Shown here: positions 10,095 to 33,986 of the stretch, in pieces
Layout of the letters: each line of letters opens with the position of its first letter
How positions within the stretch are numbered: position 1 is the stretch's first letter
From: Micrasema longulum
Taxonomy: Eukaryota > Arthropoda > Insecta > Trichoptera > Brachycentridae
Assembly (NCBI GenBank): GCA_022494885.1
Contig: JAGVSM010002855.1
Location: 62,001 to 126,000, forward strand
Direction: 5' to 3'
Length of the DNA: 64,000 bases
The notes under the pieces: model-generated
What the model was told of the DNA's origin: nothing
What the model saw: the letters and a program-made list of their open reading frames with translations, nothing else
The model's database searches: none
Translations under genes and position numbers: made by a program

Positions 10095-13000
10095 GTATTT
10101 TCATAAAATATATAAGTTTGATGGCTATGCCCGTGTCTGGGCGGATGAAGAATACATTCTGTGTGTAAAATAGAACCAGAATCTTGGACGAGTTATAAAT
10201 ACTGTTTATAGCACAATTTTTTTAAGGACAGTCGCCTGAATGTTCTACATAGAGTGTCCACAAAATGTAGATTTTAGTTCCATAAACCGATTATTCATAG
10301 GAAAATATTGGACAGCTTGTATAAGTAAAACATATTTTACGTTAATTTATGGCATATTATAAATAACTAAAACTTTAGTTATATATAATTTCGATAAATT
10401 TAAAAAAAAATTAAGTGTTACAGCAAAAATGTTTACATCTCTATCAATAATTAACTATTTAATTGAATTGTTCTGAGTTAGAATTCAATAAATAATATAT
10501 TTTGTAGCCGCTCAAAGTCATACTACTGTTCTAAGAAAAATTATAGCAATAATGAGTGGACTTCCACAAACAAATGCATACGAAGTGTGTTCAGAAAATA
10601 ATGGTAATTTTTAAATTTCGCGGGTTTGATTGTCAATTTTTTTATATTTTTATGTTGGTAAACATGTCCCTGAAGTATGCTAAAATTTTCAGCTGTCTTC
10701 ATTGTTTACTTTGTCTGGCAGCCGCTGAGGTGAGACGTGTTTTTTGAGTTTGGCGATTTTCGTTTGTTAAAAAATGAATCAAAGAATTTGTATCAAATTT
10801 TGTGTTTTGAGAAATGTTAACAAAGGCCCATGGTGAGTCTGCTATGAGTAAAACAAGAGTTTACGAGTGGTATAAGTGTTTCCAAAGTGGCCATGCAGAC
10901 GTTGAAGATGACGAACGACCCGGACGCCCCAGCACATCAACAACTGGTGAAAATGTGGAAAAAGTGAATAAATGGTTATGAACGATCGCCGAATCACGAT
11001 TAGAGAAATCGCTGATGATGTTGGCATATCAATTGGCTCATGCCATGAAATTTTTTCAAATGTGTTGGGTATGAAACGCGTGGTAGCAAAATTTGTTCAA
11101 AAATTGTTGAATTTTGAATAAAAACAGCGGCGAATGGATGTTGCTCAGGTGTCATTAAATAAAGTCAATGACGATGCAGAATTACTGAAACGTGTTATAA
11201 CAGGTGATGAAACATGGGTTTACGGATATGACGTCGAAACTAAGGCTCAATCGTCCCAGTGGAGGCATTCTGGATCGGCAAGACCGAAAAAGGCTCGACA
11301 AGTGCGGTCAAACGTGAAGGTGATGCTCACTGTGTTCTTCGATTTGAATGGCATGGTGCGTCATAAATTCTTGCCACGAGGTAAAACCGTTAATAAGGAG
11401 TACTACCTACAAGTTCAACGCCGTTTGCGTGAAGCAATATGAAAAAAACACCCGAATTTGTGGCAAAACAATTCATGGCTTTTGCACCATGATAATGCAC
11501 CTGCTCACACTTCATTTCTGGTTTGTGAGTTTTTGGCCAAAAACAATACCTAAACGATGCCCCAGCCTCCATATTTGCCAGACATGGCTCCGTGTGATTT
11601 TTTCCTATTTCCAAAAATAAAGGGAACCTTTAAGGGCCGTTGTTTTACAAGCATAGATGACATCAAAAGCGCATCGCTGAAAGAGCTACAGGCTATCCTA
11701 GAGATCCAGTTTAAGAAGTGTTTCGAGGATTGGAAGAAGCGCTGGCACAAGTGTATAATATCTAATGGGGACTATTTTGAAGGTGACGATATTGATGTAG
11801 AGAAACAAAAAAAAAAAATTTCAAAAAATTTAAATTCCCTTTATTTTCTGAACACACCTCGTACATATTACTTTAAATATCCGCTTAATTACACCTCAGT
11901 CTGCCTTGTAGTCATTATGGCCAGGGCTTTTGCTTACCACGCAAAAGATCTCAGGTTTGATTCCCGACATGGTTGACATTAAGTATTTACTTACTAAGGC
12001 GCTTCTGCACTAGAATATTTCATAGTCCCTATGCAACATTGGGTGTGGAAAGTAAATGAATGAATTAAATTAATGAATTACCTACCTGCTCTACATGATA
12101 ATAATTATTTAAAAGGAAGAAGAGCTCAAGATAGTAACTGAAAATGTACTGAGAGATGTTACAAAACGCCAAGCAGATTCACGAAAATTTTTGGCATTGT
12201 TTGAAGCTCTAAAGAAATTAAGAGATGCAAGAGCAAAATCAGCTCTTGGCCGCGGTGAAAAACTTAGCCAAATCCACATGGACAAATTTGCTGCATCCAT
12301 TGGTAAACATTTTGTTTAAATATATTGTACTCATTAAAAATGTTATGTTTAAATTGTACTCAAATCCAGTGAAACTCAAATTATCTGGATTAATGAATAC
12401 CAGACGTTATCCGGATATGCAGAAATCTGGATAATTAGATTATGTTTTTAAAAAAATGCAAAATTTACTCTAAGATCACTTTTTTATTGCTTTTGAAATA
12501 ATACAGTGAATCGGAATCACATTAAAAACTTACTTAAACACATACTTTTTTCTACAAAATACACAGGTTACCCTGAAGATGGCTACTACAATGGTAGCCG
12601 AAACCTCAGAACAGGCTGCCAGTACCTTTTTTTATTTGTTATTGTAACATCTGCTTTATTTTTTATTTCCTGATAACGATCTGGTTATTTGGCAATTTAG
12701 ATGACTGGGGTTCTACTTTATGTATATTGAAGCTGAGAAAAAATTGTTTTTATTTTATTTGTCTAGTCGATTTTTAATCACAGTAGTCGAAATTGCATCG
12801 ACAACTTCCAAAGATCAAGAACTGTTTCCACGGGTTAGGTGTGACAAATGTTGCGCTTAACTTGGTTATTGAAAGAGCTCTGTAGATGTCACTTATTGTT
12901 TATAGTGGACATCGGTCTTAATGTCTGCAAACACAATATATACTGTACAATACGTATTGTTGTGAGGATTTTGTAGGTCCCTTTGTCTCGTCGTCATTCC

Positions 13001-15041
13001 TTATCATTGCATATTATATTATTTAAAGCATCAATTGTGCGGTCAAACATTTCAATAAATGTTGGTATAACCACTTGCCGACTTTTCTATGTCTACCGAT
13101 TTTGAGATGTACCCAGTAGCGTGCCTAGGGTTTACGAGTAAGGCAAGCCCATATATATATTTTTAATTCACATGTGGTGTAATTCCCTGACGGCCTCATA
13201 GTATAGTGGTCAGCGCATTTGCCTACCATGCAAAAGGTCTCGGGTTCGATTCCCGACATGGTTGATTTGAAATATTTATTTAAAAAGGTGTTTTTACACT
13301 AGAATGTGTCATAGTCCCTGGACTGGTACTTTAAGCGTAATACTGATCATCTTACCTTCATGTAGCAAAAAATATTAAGATATACTGCGATTGCAGTGCT
13401 CTATGTACCATTAGGTGCGGAAAAGGAATGATGATGAATTCACTTGTGTGAAAACATGATGTATGCTTTCTTCACTACAGTTGTACAGTCTACAAAGCAT
13501 CCAAAAGGTATATTATGACGAATAACAATATTTTATGAAAATATGCATAGGATAATCTTTCTGAGTTCGTTTAAATAAACGAAATAAAAAAAACACAATA
13601 TTATTTTATATAAAGTAATTCCTCAGATATCAACCATTACCAATAAGTAACATTAATAAAATATAGCATGCGTAGAGTTGAATAATAGTCATCGGAACCC
13701 ATAGATAGATAAATATAAATTATAATTGATATAGAATATTGGAAAAGGAAAAGGATAGTAGATAGGCAAATAGAAAAGAAACGTCGGCCATCTCCGAATT
13801 CTTTTTATATATGACGTTTGCACAAAATGAAGTAAATTATCATAAATCTGAACCAGTACGGGTCTTTAATCAATGAAGATAAAAATAACCGTTTAAAATA
13901 ATCAAATTCCGTAAAAAAGAGCATAATTAACAATCGTAAAGTTTGTTCGATACGAAATACAAGAGACGCTCTCTGCCAACTTTACCTTAAAGAAGCTGGC
14001 TTCAGATTCCCATATAAAACTCAACATATACAGACAAACATTTTATGAGTTTACTGTTTGTTTACATGCGAATTGCACCGTGAAATAAGCCCCATAAGAA
14101 CCCCACGTGCATGAGCAAGATAAGAAGACATAGTGTCGTTCGCGCACACGGATTTCATACGGTTCGGATCTCGGGACGCGTACAGTACCAACGTCGAACA
14201 GATCTCTGATTCTCATTTGGCGCGAAATTTAAACAACGAAATGAATTATTTTGAAGCGTTTGGTCCAGATTTGGTAATTTTGAAATAAAATTAATAGGCA
14301 AGCCCGGCTTATGGGCTTCTATGGAAATACCGCCACTGGATGTACCCATCTCTAAAAATGTAAAACCAACGTGCCATTAGCATATTAATACATATACATG
14401 CCCTGACCCTTCAAAAATTATGACAATTAACTCATGCCCAATGTGTATTCAGTCATTCTTCAACCGCCAGCCAGGTGTGACGTTTAGAATCGAAACAAAA
14501 ATACCTACTTGTGTCATGAAAACGTGTATAAACCTTTCGGATAAACATTATAAGAAGAATAGTGTAACTTTTCATTGGTAAATATTTGTTCACGAGTGAT
14601 TAGCAAAGCTTAAAACAATTAGTATTCAAAAAAAAAAATATTTTTTGTAAATGTCAAACTACGCATTGGTTTTGGGAAGAAGAGAAGAGTACGAATTTAC
14701 TAGGTATATGGTTACCATTACAACATTGTTTAAATGGATTGAAGCCTTTCTAATGTGAAATAATGGTTGTATGTATTATTTATATGTACGATTTTAACTC
14801 CTATAACACGTTTTTAGCAAAGCTTGAAAGTATTTGGAATTTTGCTCTCAATAAGTACAATGAAGAGAAAAAAATAGGTTCGATGCTTATAAATGAAAAT
14901 ATAAGTACAGAAATTCCAGAATCAGCAAGGAATGCTCAAAGCTCTATCGCACTGTGGAAGAAAATATTGTTTGGAGGATCAAATAATATGCCGCAGCGTG
15001 ACTTTTTTGGAAATATTGAGAAATTTGTATGCGTAAGGTAA
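9540..15041 (+). CDS. PDCD7: PDCD7-like protein (U11/U12 snRNP 59 kDa, minor spliceosome), 3 exons
   Basis: Join of 9540-10094, 12116-12302 and 14818-15041, giving 321 residues; human PDCD7 is about 485, with a long proline-rich N-terminus that is absent here. The family protein is a component of the U11/U12 di-snRNP that recognises minor (U12-type) introns. Most of the chain is charged coiled coil (about residues 70-185). The most telling block is in exon 2: V-L-R-D-V-T-K-R-Q-A-D-S-R-K then E-A-L-K-K-L-R-D-A-R, the PDCD7 signature. Exon 3 carries the E-E-K-K.. to A-L-W-K-K region, matching the family C-terminus more loosely. The start has A at -3 and G at +4. It lies directly behind TBCA on the same strand. 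Intron 1 carries a mariner, intron 2 SINEs. Confidence 0.82.
10125..10200 (+). repeat. Fragment of the composite SINE 5' part
   Basis: It has G-T-G-T-C-T-G-G-G-C-G-G-A-T-G-A-A-G-A followed by AATAGAACCAGAATCTTGGA. The same block starts the copy at 40.29 kb and, inverted, ends those at 27.3, 30.75 and 53.1 kb. Confidence 0.55.
10581..11861 (+). mobile_element. Near full-length but dead mariner element in PDCD7 intron 1
   Basis: The element is flanked by TA dinucleotides (10579-10580 and 11862-11863) and bounded by inverted repeats (CGAAGTGTGTTCAGAAAATA at the left, the complement of CGAGGTGTGTTCAGAAAATA at the right). At 1281 bp it has the normal mariner length. The order and strand match an intact element, but the coding frame is broken. 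Confidence 0.9.
10774..11806 (+). pseudogene. Mariner transposase pseudogene
   Basis: Recognisable blocks appear in three frames. The N-terminal M-N-Q-R-I-C-I-K-F-C has lost part of the HTH region. A-M-S-K-T-R-V-Y-E-W-Y-K and D-D-E-R-P-G-R-P-S-T-S-T-T (linker) follow. Then come G-D-E-T-W-V-Y-G-Y-D (first catalytic Asp), L-L-H-H-D-N-A-P-A-H-T-S (second Asp) and Y-L-P-D-M-A-P-C-D-F-F-L-F-P-K (third Asp of the DD34D triad). Stops and frameshifts at about 10840, 10980 and 11440-11550 make it inactive. Confidence 0.9.
11898..12070 (+). mobile_element. tRNA-derived SINE copy
   Basis: It contains the tRNA-like block with TTTGCTTACCACGCAAAAG and TTTGATTCCCGACATGGTTG, then the SINE tail TATGCAACATTGGGTGTGGA. 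It sits immediately 3' of the mariner. Confidence 0.7.
12116..12302 (+). CDS. PDCD7: PDCD7 exon 2
   Basis: 62 codons plus one base. It carries the diagnostic K-R-Q-A-D-S-R-K-F-L-A-L-F-E-A-L-K-K-L block. The acceptor (TTTAAAAG) is weak, but the phase joins cleanly on both sides. Confidence 0.85.
13062..13135 (-). repeat. Single half-copy of the ACCGGT-family hammerhead-like repeat
   Basis: On the minus strand it reads ACATCTCAAAATCGGTAGAC followed by the conserved flank ATAGAAAAGTCGGCAAGTGG. The 5' CUGACGA half is missing. The flanking text near 13020-13060 also matches the 30.3-kb copy. Confidence 0.5.
13188..13438 (+). mobile_element. tRNA-derived SINE, well preserved
   Basis: It starts GGCCTCATAGTATAGTGGTC (A box) and has a B box at GGTTCGATTCC. 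The anticodon-arm-like stretch reads TTTGCCTACCATGCAAAAG, resembling a glycine-type tRNA. It has no acceptor pairing, so it is not a functional tRNA. The body continues to ATGTACCATTAGGTGCGGAA. Confidence 0.82.
13439..14817. other. PDCD7 intron 2, non-coding remainder
   Basis: No conserved frame or nameable repeat. The frame 14155-14349 minus has no homology I can recognise. Confidence 0.4.
14818..15041 (+). CDS. PDCD7: PDCD7 exon 3 (last)
   Basis: The acceptor CGTTTTTAG|CA restores an alanine codon with the last base of exon 2, then 74 codons run to TAA at 15039-15041. An AATAAA six bases later supports this as the terminal exon. The last bases (TGCGTAAG|GTAAAT) also look like a splice donor, so a further exon cannot be ruled out. 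Confidence 0.72.
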
Positions 15042-15046
15042 ATATG

Positions 15047-15052
15047 AATAAA
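15047..15052 (+). terminator. Polyadenylation signal AATAAA after PDCD7
   Basis: A canonical hexamer six bases after the PDCD7 stop codon. Confidence 0.55.
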
Positions 15053-15679
15053 CATCGATAATTTATTTTTGTCTTTAGTTAATTTTGATTGTTTATTTAT
15101 GTAATAAACGCCCAGAGGGCTCTTACAATATACAGTTAAAAGTACACAAAGCATTATAGAAAATAAAATCATAACTATTACATTAAACATGTAATTCATT
15201 CTAAAAAAAAAGAAAGAAAAAGCAAATAAAGTGAAGATGAGTAGAGAAACACATTAAAAAGAGGAGAATTGAGGGGGTGGCCATTCGATGGATATGATAG
15301 CTGATTTGATTGCAGCAGGAGTGGTGTGGAGCAAGTCCAACAGCTCAGCATAATTATTAGCAGTTCTGTGAATGCTCACTAGGGGAGGGAAGAATGGTGG
15401 GTAAAGTTTGTCCTATGGTATTCACACTGGAGCATGTGTTGGAGTCTCTTGGTCCTTGTGGGTACACAAAAGTTTATTGAATGCTTATTACTTCAGTAGT
15501 AGTTAAATTAAATTTATTTTCTTTGATTTTTTCCATGCCAGGCGGAATGTATTAAGTGTTAAAAATGAACACCAAAAGTATAACAAGGTGGTAAATATTA
15601 TACGTCATTTGAAATAAAATTTTCTGCTCTACAATGTATTGTGTTTGTTTTTATCTTATATATATTATTTTATTTGATT

Positions 15680-16090
15680 ACAGGCCTTTAAAATGGAATG
15701 TCAAGTAGACGAAAGTGAGCATTTTCGATACCTCCTTCTGTTTGCGTTCAATTGAGTGACTAATTAACGAGTACATTATTGAGTAATCTGTAGCATTTTT
15801 TTTTGTTGTCTCTTGTTTTCTTTATTTTGAAAAAACGGATGCAACCTTTGTCAACACCAACAAATTAGTCAATAATGTATTCTCTTTCATTTTCATACCA
15901 TCTTCACCGTAAACTGCACAAATATTGCGAGCGTCTTTGGCAGCTGTATTTTCTTGATTGGACGCGAACAGAAGGAAGTGTCAAAAATGCTCACTTTCGT
16001 CTACTTAACATTCCATTTTAAAGACTTGTAATCAAATAAAATAATATATGTAACGTAAAACCAAACACAATATCTTAGAGAGCAAATTTT
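15680..16090 (-). mobile_element. Rearranged mariner fragment with long inverted ends
   Basis: The two ends are inverted copies (about 80 bp, at 15685-15760 and 15960-16035). Read on the minus strand from 16017 they encode the N-terminus of a mariner transposase (M-E-C-x-V-D-E-S-E-H-F, then A-K-D-A-R-N-I-C-A-V-Y-G-E-D). A second copy is at 55.3 kb. Stops disrupt the frame. It looks like a foldback-type derivative. Confidence 0.7.
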
Positions 16091-16547
16091 TTTTTTTATG
16101 ATTTATAACCTTTACTATTTTGTTTTACTTTTGGTTCTCATTTTTAAATTAGGAAAAAACAGGCACAACCTATGTCGTGGGTATACTGGCAAAAAACTTT
16201 AACTCTAAAATCCGTTTTGAGAATTCAAGCATTTAAGTTTTGTTCCGATTTTACTCTTTTACATCTTATTTAAATTTAGTAAGATGTTAAGTGCTCATTT
16301 AAGAACATGTATTTAATTTTTCTGTTTCTTAATTTAATATCAAGTAAACATTAACTTATTTAAAGCTTTTAGCCTAAATAAAATGCCCGGTATACGACGT
16401 AACCTTGAATTTATTTTTAAAACTACAGATCTATGAAATTTAATATGATTTAGTGTATTTTGCCATTTTGTAGAGCGTTAAAAACTTTACAAAACTGTAT
16501 CATTAAGTCAAATCCGCATATTTTCGAGTTAATGTTTTTTAACATAT

Positions 16548-16790
16548 TACAACAGAGATAAAGAACATTAAGAGAAGGTTATTTAGAAGTCTAGGCATCT
16601 ACAGGGCTTATGACCTGTCAATGGCTGGTTTAAGTGGCCATTTTACACACTGTGTAACATTCACCATTCTGCCTATATTTGAACATCTATATTCCTTCAA
16701 TTCTTTCATCTGTTGATGTTTGTGAAGTTAAAGAGCTGAAACTTTAATTATGCGAGTGAGATTCATCTAATTGTATTATTTCACCTACAT
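16548..16790 (+). repeat. Family R repeat copy
   Basis: It starts AACATATTACAACAGAGATA and carries AGTCTAGGCATCTACAGGGC, GGCCATTTTACACACTGTG and CATTCTGCCTATATTTGAAC, as in the other copies. It runs on to a GTGAGATTCATCT end. Confidence 0.7.
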
Positions 16791-16856
16791 ACTAGGCAAC
16801 GCCTGAAAATGTTATTTTTCAATTTCTATACTTCTTCATGGACCAGGTAATTTATC

Positions 16857-17069
16857 AACAATATTTTGAGTTTGTCCAAATTTTTGTAGACAAGGACTGG
16901 ATTCAACTCCCTGGGGAGCTGTTTATATTAACATATTACAACAGAGATAAAGAACATTTAAGAGAAGGATGTTCTTTATCTCTGTTGTAATATGTTAATA
17001 TAAACAGCTCCCCAGGGAGTTGAATCCAGACCTTGTCTACAAAAATTTGGACAAACTCAAAATATTGTT
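16857..17069. repeat. Foldback hairpin, arms about 101 bp, 11-bp spacer
   Basis: The left arm (16857-16957) and right arm (16969-17069) are near-perfect inverted copies, with a single difference seen. They contain the family R end (ACATATTACAACAGAGATAA) and the block CTCCCTGGGGAGCTG. As RNA this would form a long duplex. Confidence 0.85.
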
Positions 17070-17119
17070 AATGTTTTTTGCCCAGTATACCCAAGATATA
17101 CCCAATAGAATACAATTTT

Positions 17120-17350
17120 GTGTGTGAAATAGAAACCAGAACCTTGGACGAGTATTTTCGACTAGCTGCTCTCATGGCATTTAAAGGTGGTTTCACATTG
17201 CAATATTTCATTGTTCCTGGACTAGCACCTGAAGCTTATGCTTAACTAAAGATCGAGTTTTGCTGCATTTGGTGTGTTAACGCAGTGCCCAATGCACAAA
17301 TGGGTAAATTTCTGTAAATATTGTTTCAGGCGGCGTTGGGACCAATTTAC
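17120..17350 (+). repeat. Composite SINE body lacking the tRNA-like unit
   Basis: It has AAATAGAAACCAGAACCTTG, GTTCCTGGACTAGCACCTGA and CGCAGTGCCCAATGCAC in the order of the family consensus. Confidence 0.6.
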
Positions 17351-18489
17351 TTGTAACGGGAATGAAGGAATGAGTATACCGCTGGGTTGGATCATACCAA
17401 AAGAACCACCCAACACAAAATGGGAAAAATATATATCAAAAGACAACTAATATTCCTTTTATTGAAACAACATGCTCTAATTCATTTGGCATACTTCTTG
17501 GTTGCATTTAACCATTAAGTTTCTATCTTGATTTTCATTGTAGAATTTTTTTTCACAAATAAATTTGCTATTATTAAAAACATGCATTTTCATTTGAAAC
17601 AATAAGTGTATTGTAGATTTTTAACCTAAATTAGTATCTAACAAAATCAAAGAAGATTGAGAAGCGAGATTTTCTCAATCTTGGGTAAATATTACATCCT
17701 TTTTTTTTATGTATCCACAGAGCTGCATGCTGAAAAACATAGAGTAAAAAGTGGTTATTTCCTGATTAAATTTTTGTTCTAAAGAATAACATAACCTTCT
17801 TCCTGTCCCAACTCATTGCCTAGGTAGACTGGGGTCGGCTCTTCTCGTTCTGTAGGATTTGATGGTTGAGGGTAGGAGCTCATCCCAGATAGTGATTAAC
17901 TAGTTAATAAGTTGCTGTTTAATGCGTATCTATTACATGGCAAATAAGATACAGCACTTGGTTGTGTAGCGCGAGCGTAGCGGCGGTGATGGGTTGAAGA
18001 GACTGCACTTGAACTACATGCTAGAACTGAGAGACTTACCGGACTGAACTTTTCTGGACAGGTTGGGCTGACTGGGCGTTGACTGCGCTCTGTGGTCTCT
18101 AAAGGCCACGTTCCTTTGTTCTTCATATCTCCATGGTAGGGACGATATAATTGTACTGCAGAACATTGATCTTTCGTTTCGCAGAATGTAATGAATTGAA
18201 TTCAATAGAAAACACTGACTTGCTTCATCGGTCATCGCCTTATAATTTCAGGTGAAATTATTTAGCACATGTGTGTAATCGATCATGAACTACAAACCCC
18301 ACAGGCTGTATATTCTGTGTGTCGCTTTTATCTAGGCCGTTTCTTTGCAGAAGTTTTGAGTATCAAGTTATCCAGGAGTTCTTCAGTCTTCTTCTGGATA
18401 ACTGTTAAGAAAGATCTACAGACATTTACTGTATGGTCTGGTGTGCTCGTACCATCTCTGCTGTCTCCCTTCCAGCTTGCTGTTGATGC
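17351..18489. other. Intergenic, mostly unrecognised
   Basis: A short hairpin (AAGATTGAGAA..TTCTCAATCTT) is at 17651-17680. A LINE-tail-like text (CTGGGGTCGGCTC, near 17830) is also present. No gene was recognised. Confidence 0.4.
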
Positions 18490-18665
18490 CAGTAACACCC
18501 AGGCTAATTATATATTTTAGTGATACCACAGTTTTAGTGATGAAGTTGCCTAGTGTAGGAGTTGTACATAGTCCAGCATTCGGAGCCATACATAATCGCA
18601 GGTCTAACAATAGTCTAACATACCTTCCCTTTTAGTTTTACAAGCATTTTTGGTCACCGATCTGA
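18490..18665 (-). mobile_element. LINE (RTE-like) reverse-transcriptase C-terminal remnant
   Basis: The minus strand contains the I-V-R-P-A-I-M-Y-G-S-E-C-W pattern common to the end of RTE-type ORF2. It is short and disrupted. Confidence 0.5.
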
Positions 18666-20992
18666 ATTTCATCCATCCCATACCTTTTCTATGGTCAACT
18701 GGATGCCATAAGCATAACCTTTTGTGTAAATATAATTGTAATATTTTTATATATTACAAGTTCACCCAGTCATAATACACATAAACGGATAGTATAAATA
18801 AATAAATAATATAGACATTAAAACCACCAATTTAATTACGCCTATTAAATCTTTATTTATTGCTTTCACACATACAAAAACATGACCTACAGGTTTAGTA
18901 GAGTTTATACACATAATGTCATATCTTAGCTCGAGTCCTTACAACTTAAGGGATCTTTAAAAGTAATAAAAATACTTATCTTTTATTCATAATTATTATT
19001 TTTAAATAAATTTTATTTGAGGTTTATAAAAATAAATGTTTGATAGATAGACCGAGTAATCCATTAATTCAGTGTGCTTAAAGCGAACAATGTTGAAATT
19101 AATCATTACCATAAAATTGAAAATTACTAATTGAAAATGACTAACTGAAAATGGAGCATGTTTCATTTGTCAACTATATAGTTTATAATCGCATCTTGTT
19201 GAGAATATAATCAGCGCCTCAAATGGAGGCTACTATACAACGAGATTAAACCAAATATCGGTCCCTACAATTATTATTCAAAAGGATGGAAATCACAAAT
19301 GACTAACTTTACGAGAATGCACTTGACAACGCACTATTTACACAGTACAATTTGGCCCTACGTTGGGCGCCATCAGGCAGATAGGGCATTGTCAATTCTT
19401 CAAACGCACCCATGTTTTATTTTATTTAAGTTTATTGTTGCGTACGCAGTGCTTTATTGCTTTACGGAAGTGATTTATTGTTTTTAACATTGCACTAACT
19501 GTCCTTTTCTTGATGATCTGTTTCTAGGAACATCTCACTCTATTATTCTGGATTTGGTTTATGTATGTATGTATATTTAAAAAAAAAAAAGAAAAGATTT
19601 TGAAGTTAAGATTTTAAAAAAAGAACAATCGATAGGTTTTCTAACCCTTCGTGGCACAGAAATGTGTAATATTTGTGTTTTTTTTTTTTAAATTGGACTG
19701 AATGTAATAGTCCGTTAAACCAGCTAAAAATGCACAGACTGACATATGCATATCATTACTGCGCTGGCAGGTGTGTACTAATGTTTTGCAGCAAAAGGAC
19801 GTATGTTGAATTCACTCTAGTTCAAAAGTATTTCTAATTTGACGGCCCATTGTTCATGACGTAACTGACCCATTTTTCATTGGTTACTTTGTTTTGAAAA
19901 TAGCAGATCATAGAATTTTCATTAAATTTTGTATTTAAAATGGATTTAAGTGCAGTATTGGAAATGTAAAAGTTTTTAGCAGAGATACTTCGTCAAAAAC
20001 GAAAGTTCAAGATAGCCGAAAAAGACACAGAAGGTGAAGCCAAATCTGGGCACTAAAAGTTCAGTAAATTTTAATTATATAGCAACAAAATACATATATC
20101 CGTAAATAGTTTAAAAACACACATGAAATAAAAACAACCTTTATCATATAAAATAAATTATTTGTCATAATTTGTGGAAGATTAAACTAACAATTTTAAA
20201 CTGTACATATTTGAAATATCTATTCAAGACCAGTCATAGGATTGATAATGAATCTAAAAAGCATTGATAAATTCTGGTACTCAATTTGCTTTAATCCACA
20301 TAAATGGTATACCTATTGCAACAACCTCAATTAGGTAATGTGCAATTAAACCCATTTATACATTCTCAGTTTATAAAATAAATATAGTTTATCTCTATGT
20401 AGCTGAATTACCTAAAAATATTATGTATTTATTTTTATTGGATGTTTCTCTCTTCACTAGATAGATAAATCTTTTTCTCGATGTTTTATTACAATATTTA
20501 TTAGATTGTACGCATTATTTACATAATTGTGAAAAATTTCACATTTAATTTAATTTACACGATAAATTGTATGCCTACTTCTCATACAAAATTTGCTTTA
20601 TATTTGGTGGTATTTTTTGCAAGACATTAAAAAATATTTTACATCTTTACTGTAATAGAGGTGGTTCCATGAGTATCCTCACTAAACTTACAAAAATTTT
20701 GTGAATGCAATATATACAATTAATTTATATATCCTTTTTAAAATTATTGTTGTATCAAATTTCGTAAATGTCCTGTCAAGGAAAACGGTATCAGGAAAAC
20801 TGATCTCTTAAAATAAACCCTTTAAAAATATTTTCCAATATTCTTGTTTTGAGGCAAAAGCAATACATTCTCTAAACCTTATTTAGTGTAGGATAAACAT
20901 TTTATTTTTCAATCCACCGAATTTGGTCCACTTGCGTATTAAAATATAAAGAAACACAAGATATTGTGACGCTCAGCCATTGGTTTCACCAT
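18666..20992. other. Intergenic between PDCD7 and DCAF12, nothing firm
   Basis: AT-rich. A short frame near 19940-20055 (M-D-L-S-A-V-L-E-M, then after a stop I-L-R-Q-K-R-K-F-K-I-A-E) looks protein-like, but I cannot assign it or extend it. Confidence 0.4.
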
Positions 20993-20998
20993 TTTATT
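20993..20998 (-). terminator. Polyadenylation signal AATAAA after DCAF12
   Basis: The complement of TTTATT, 40 bases beyond the DCAF12 stop on the minus strand. Confidence 0.55.
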
Positions 20999-21037
20999 AA
21001 CATAAGATAGTCTGTATTACCAGTACAATATACTGGA

Positions 21038-33986
<12,949 letters not shown>

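Noticed and set aside
13188..13260. Possible tRNA gene
   Set aside because: A and B boxes are good, but the acceptor ends do not pair and a SINE body follows; same for 6160, 46972 and 49560.
17647..17682. Small hairpin AAGATTGAGAA/TTCTCAATCTT, possible microRNA
   Set aside because: Stem only about 11 bp, too short for a pre-miRNA.
19940..20055. Short frame with L-A-E-I-L-R-Q-K-R-K-F-K-I-A-E, possibly an exon
   Set aside because: An in-frame stop separates it from its ATG and no partner exon or splice site was convincing.
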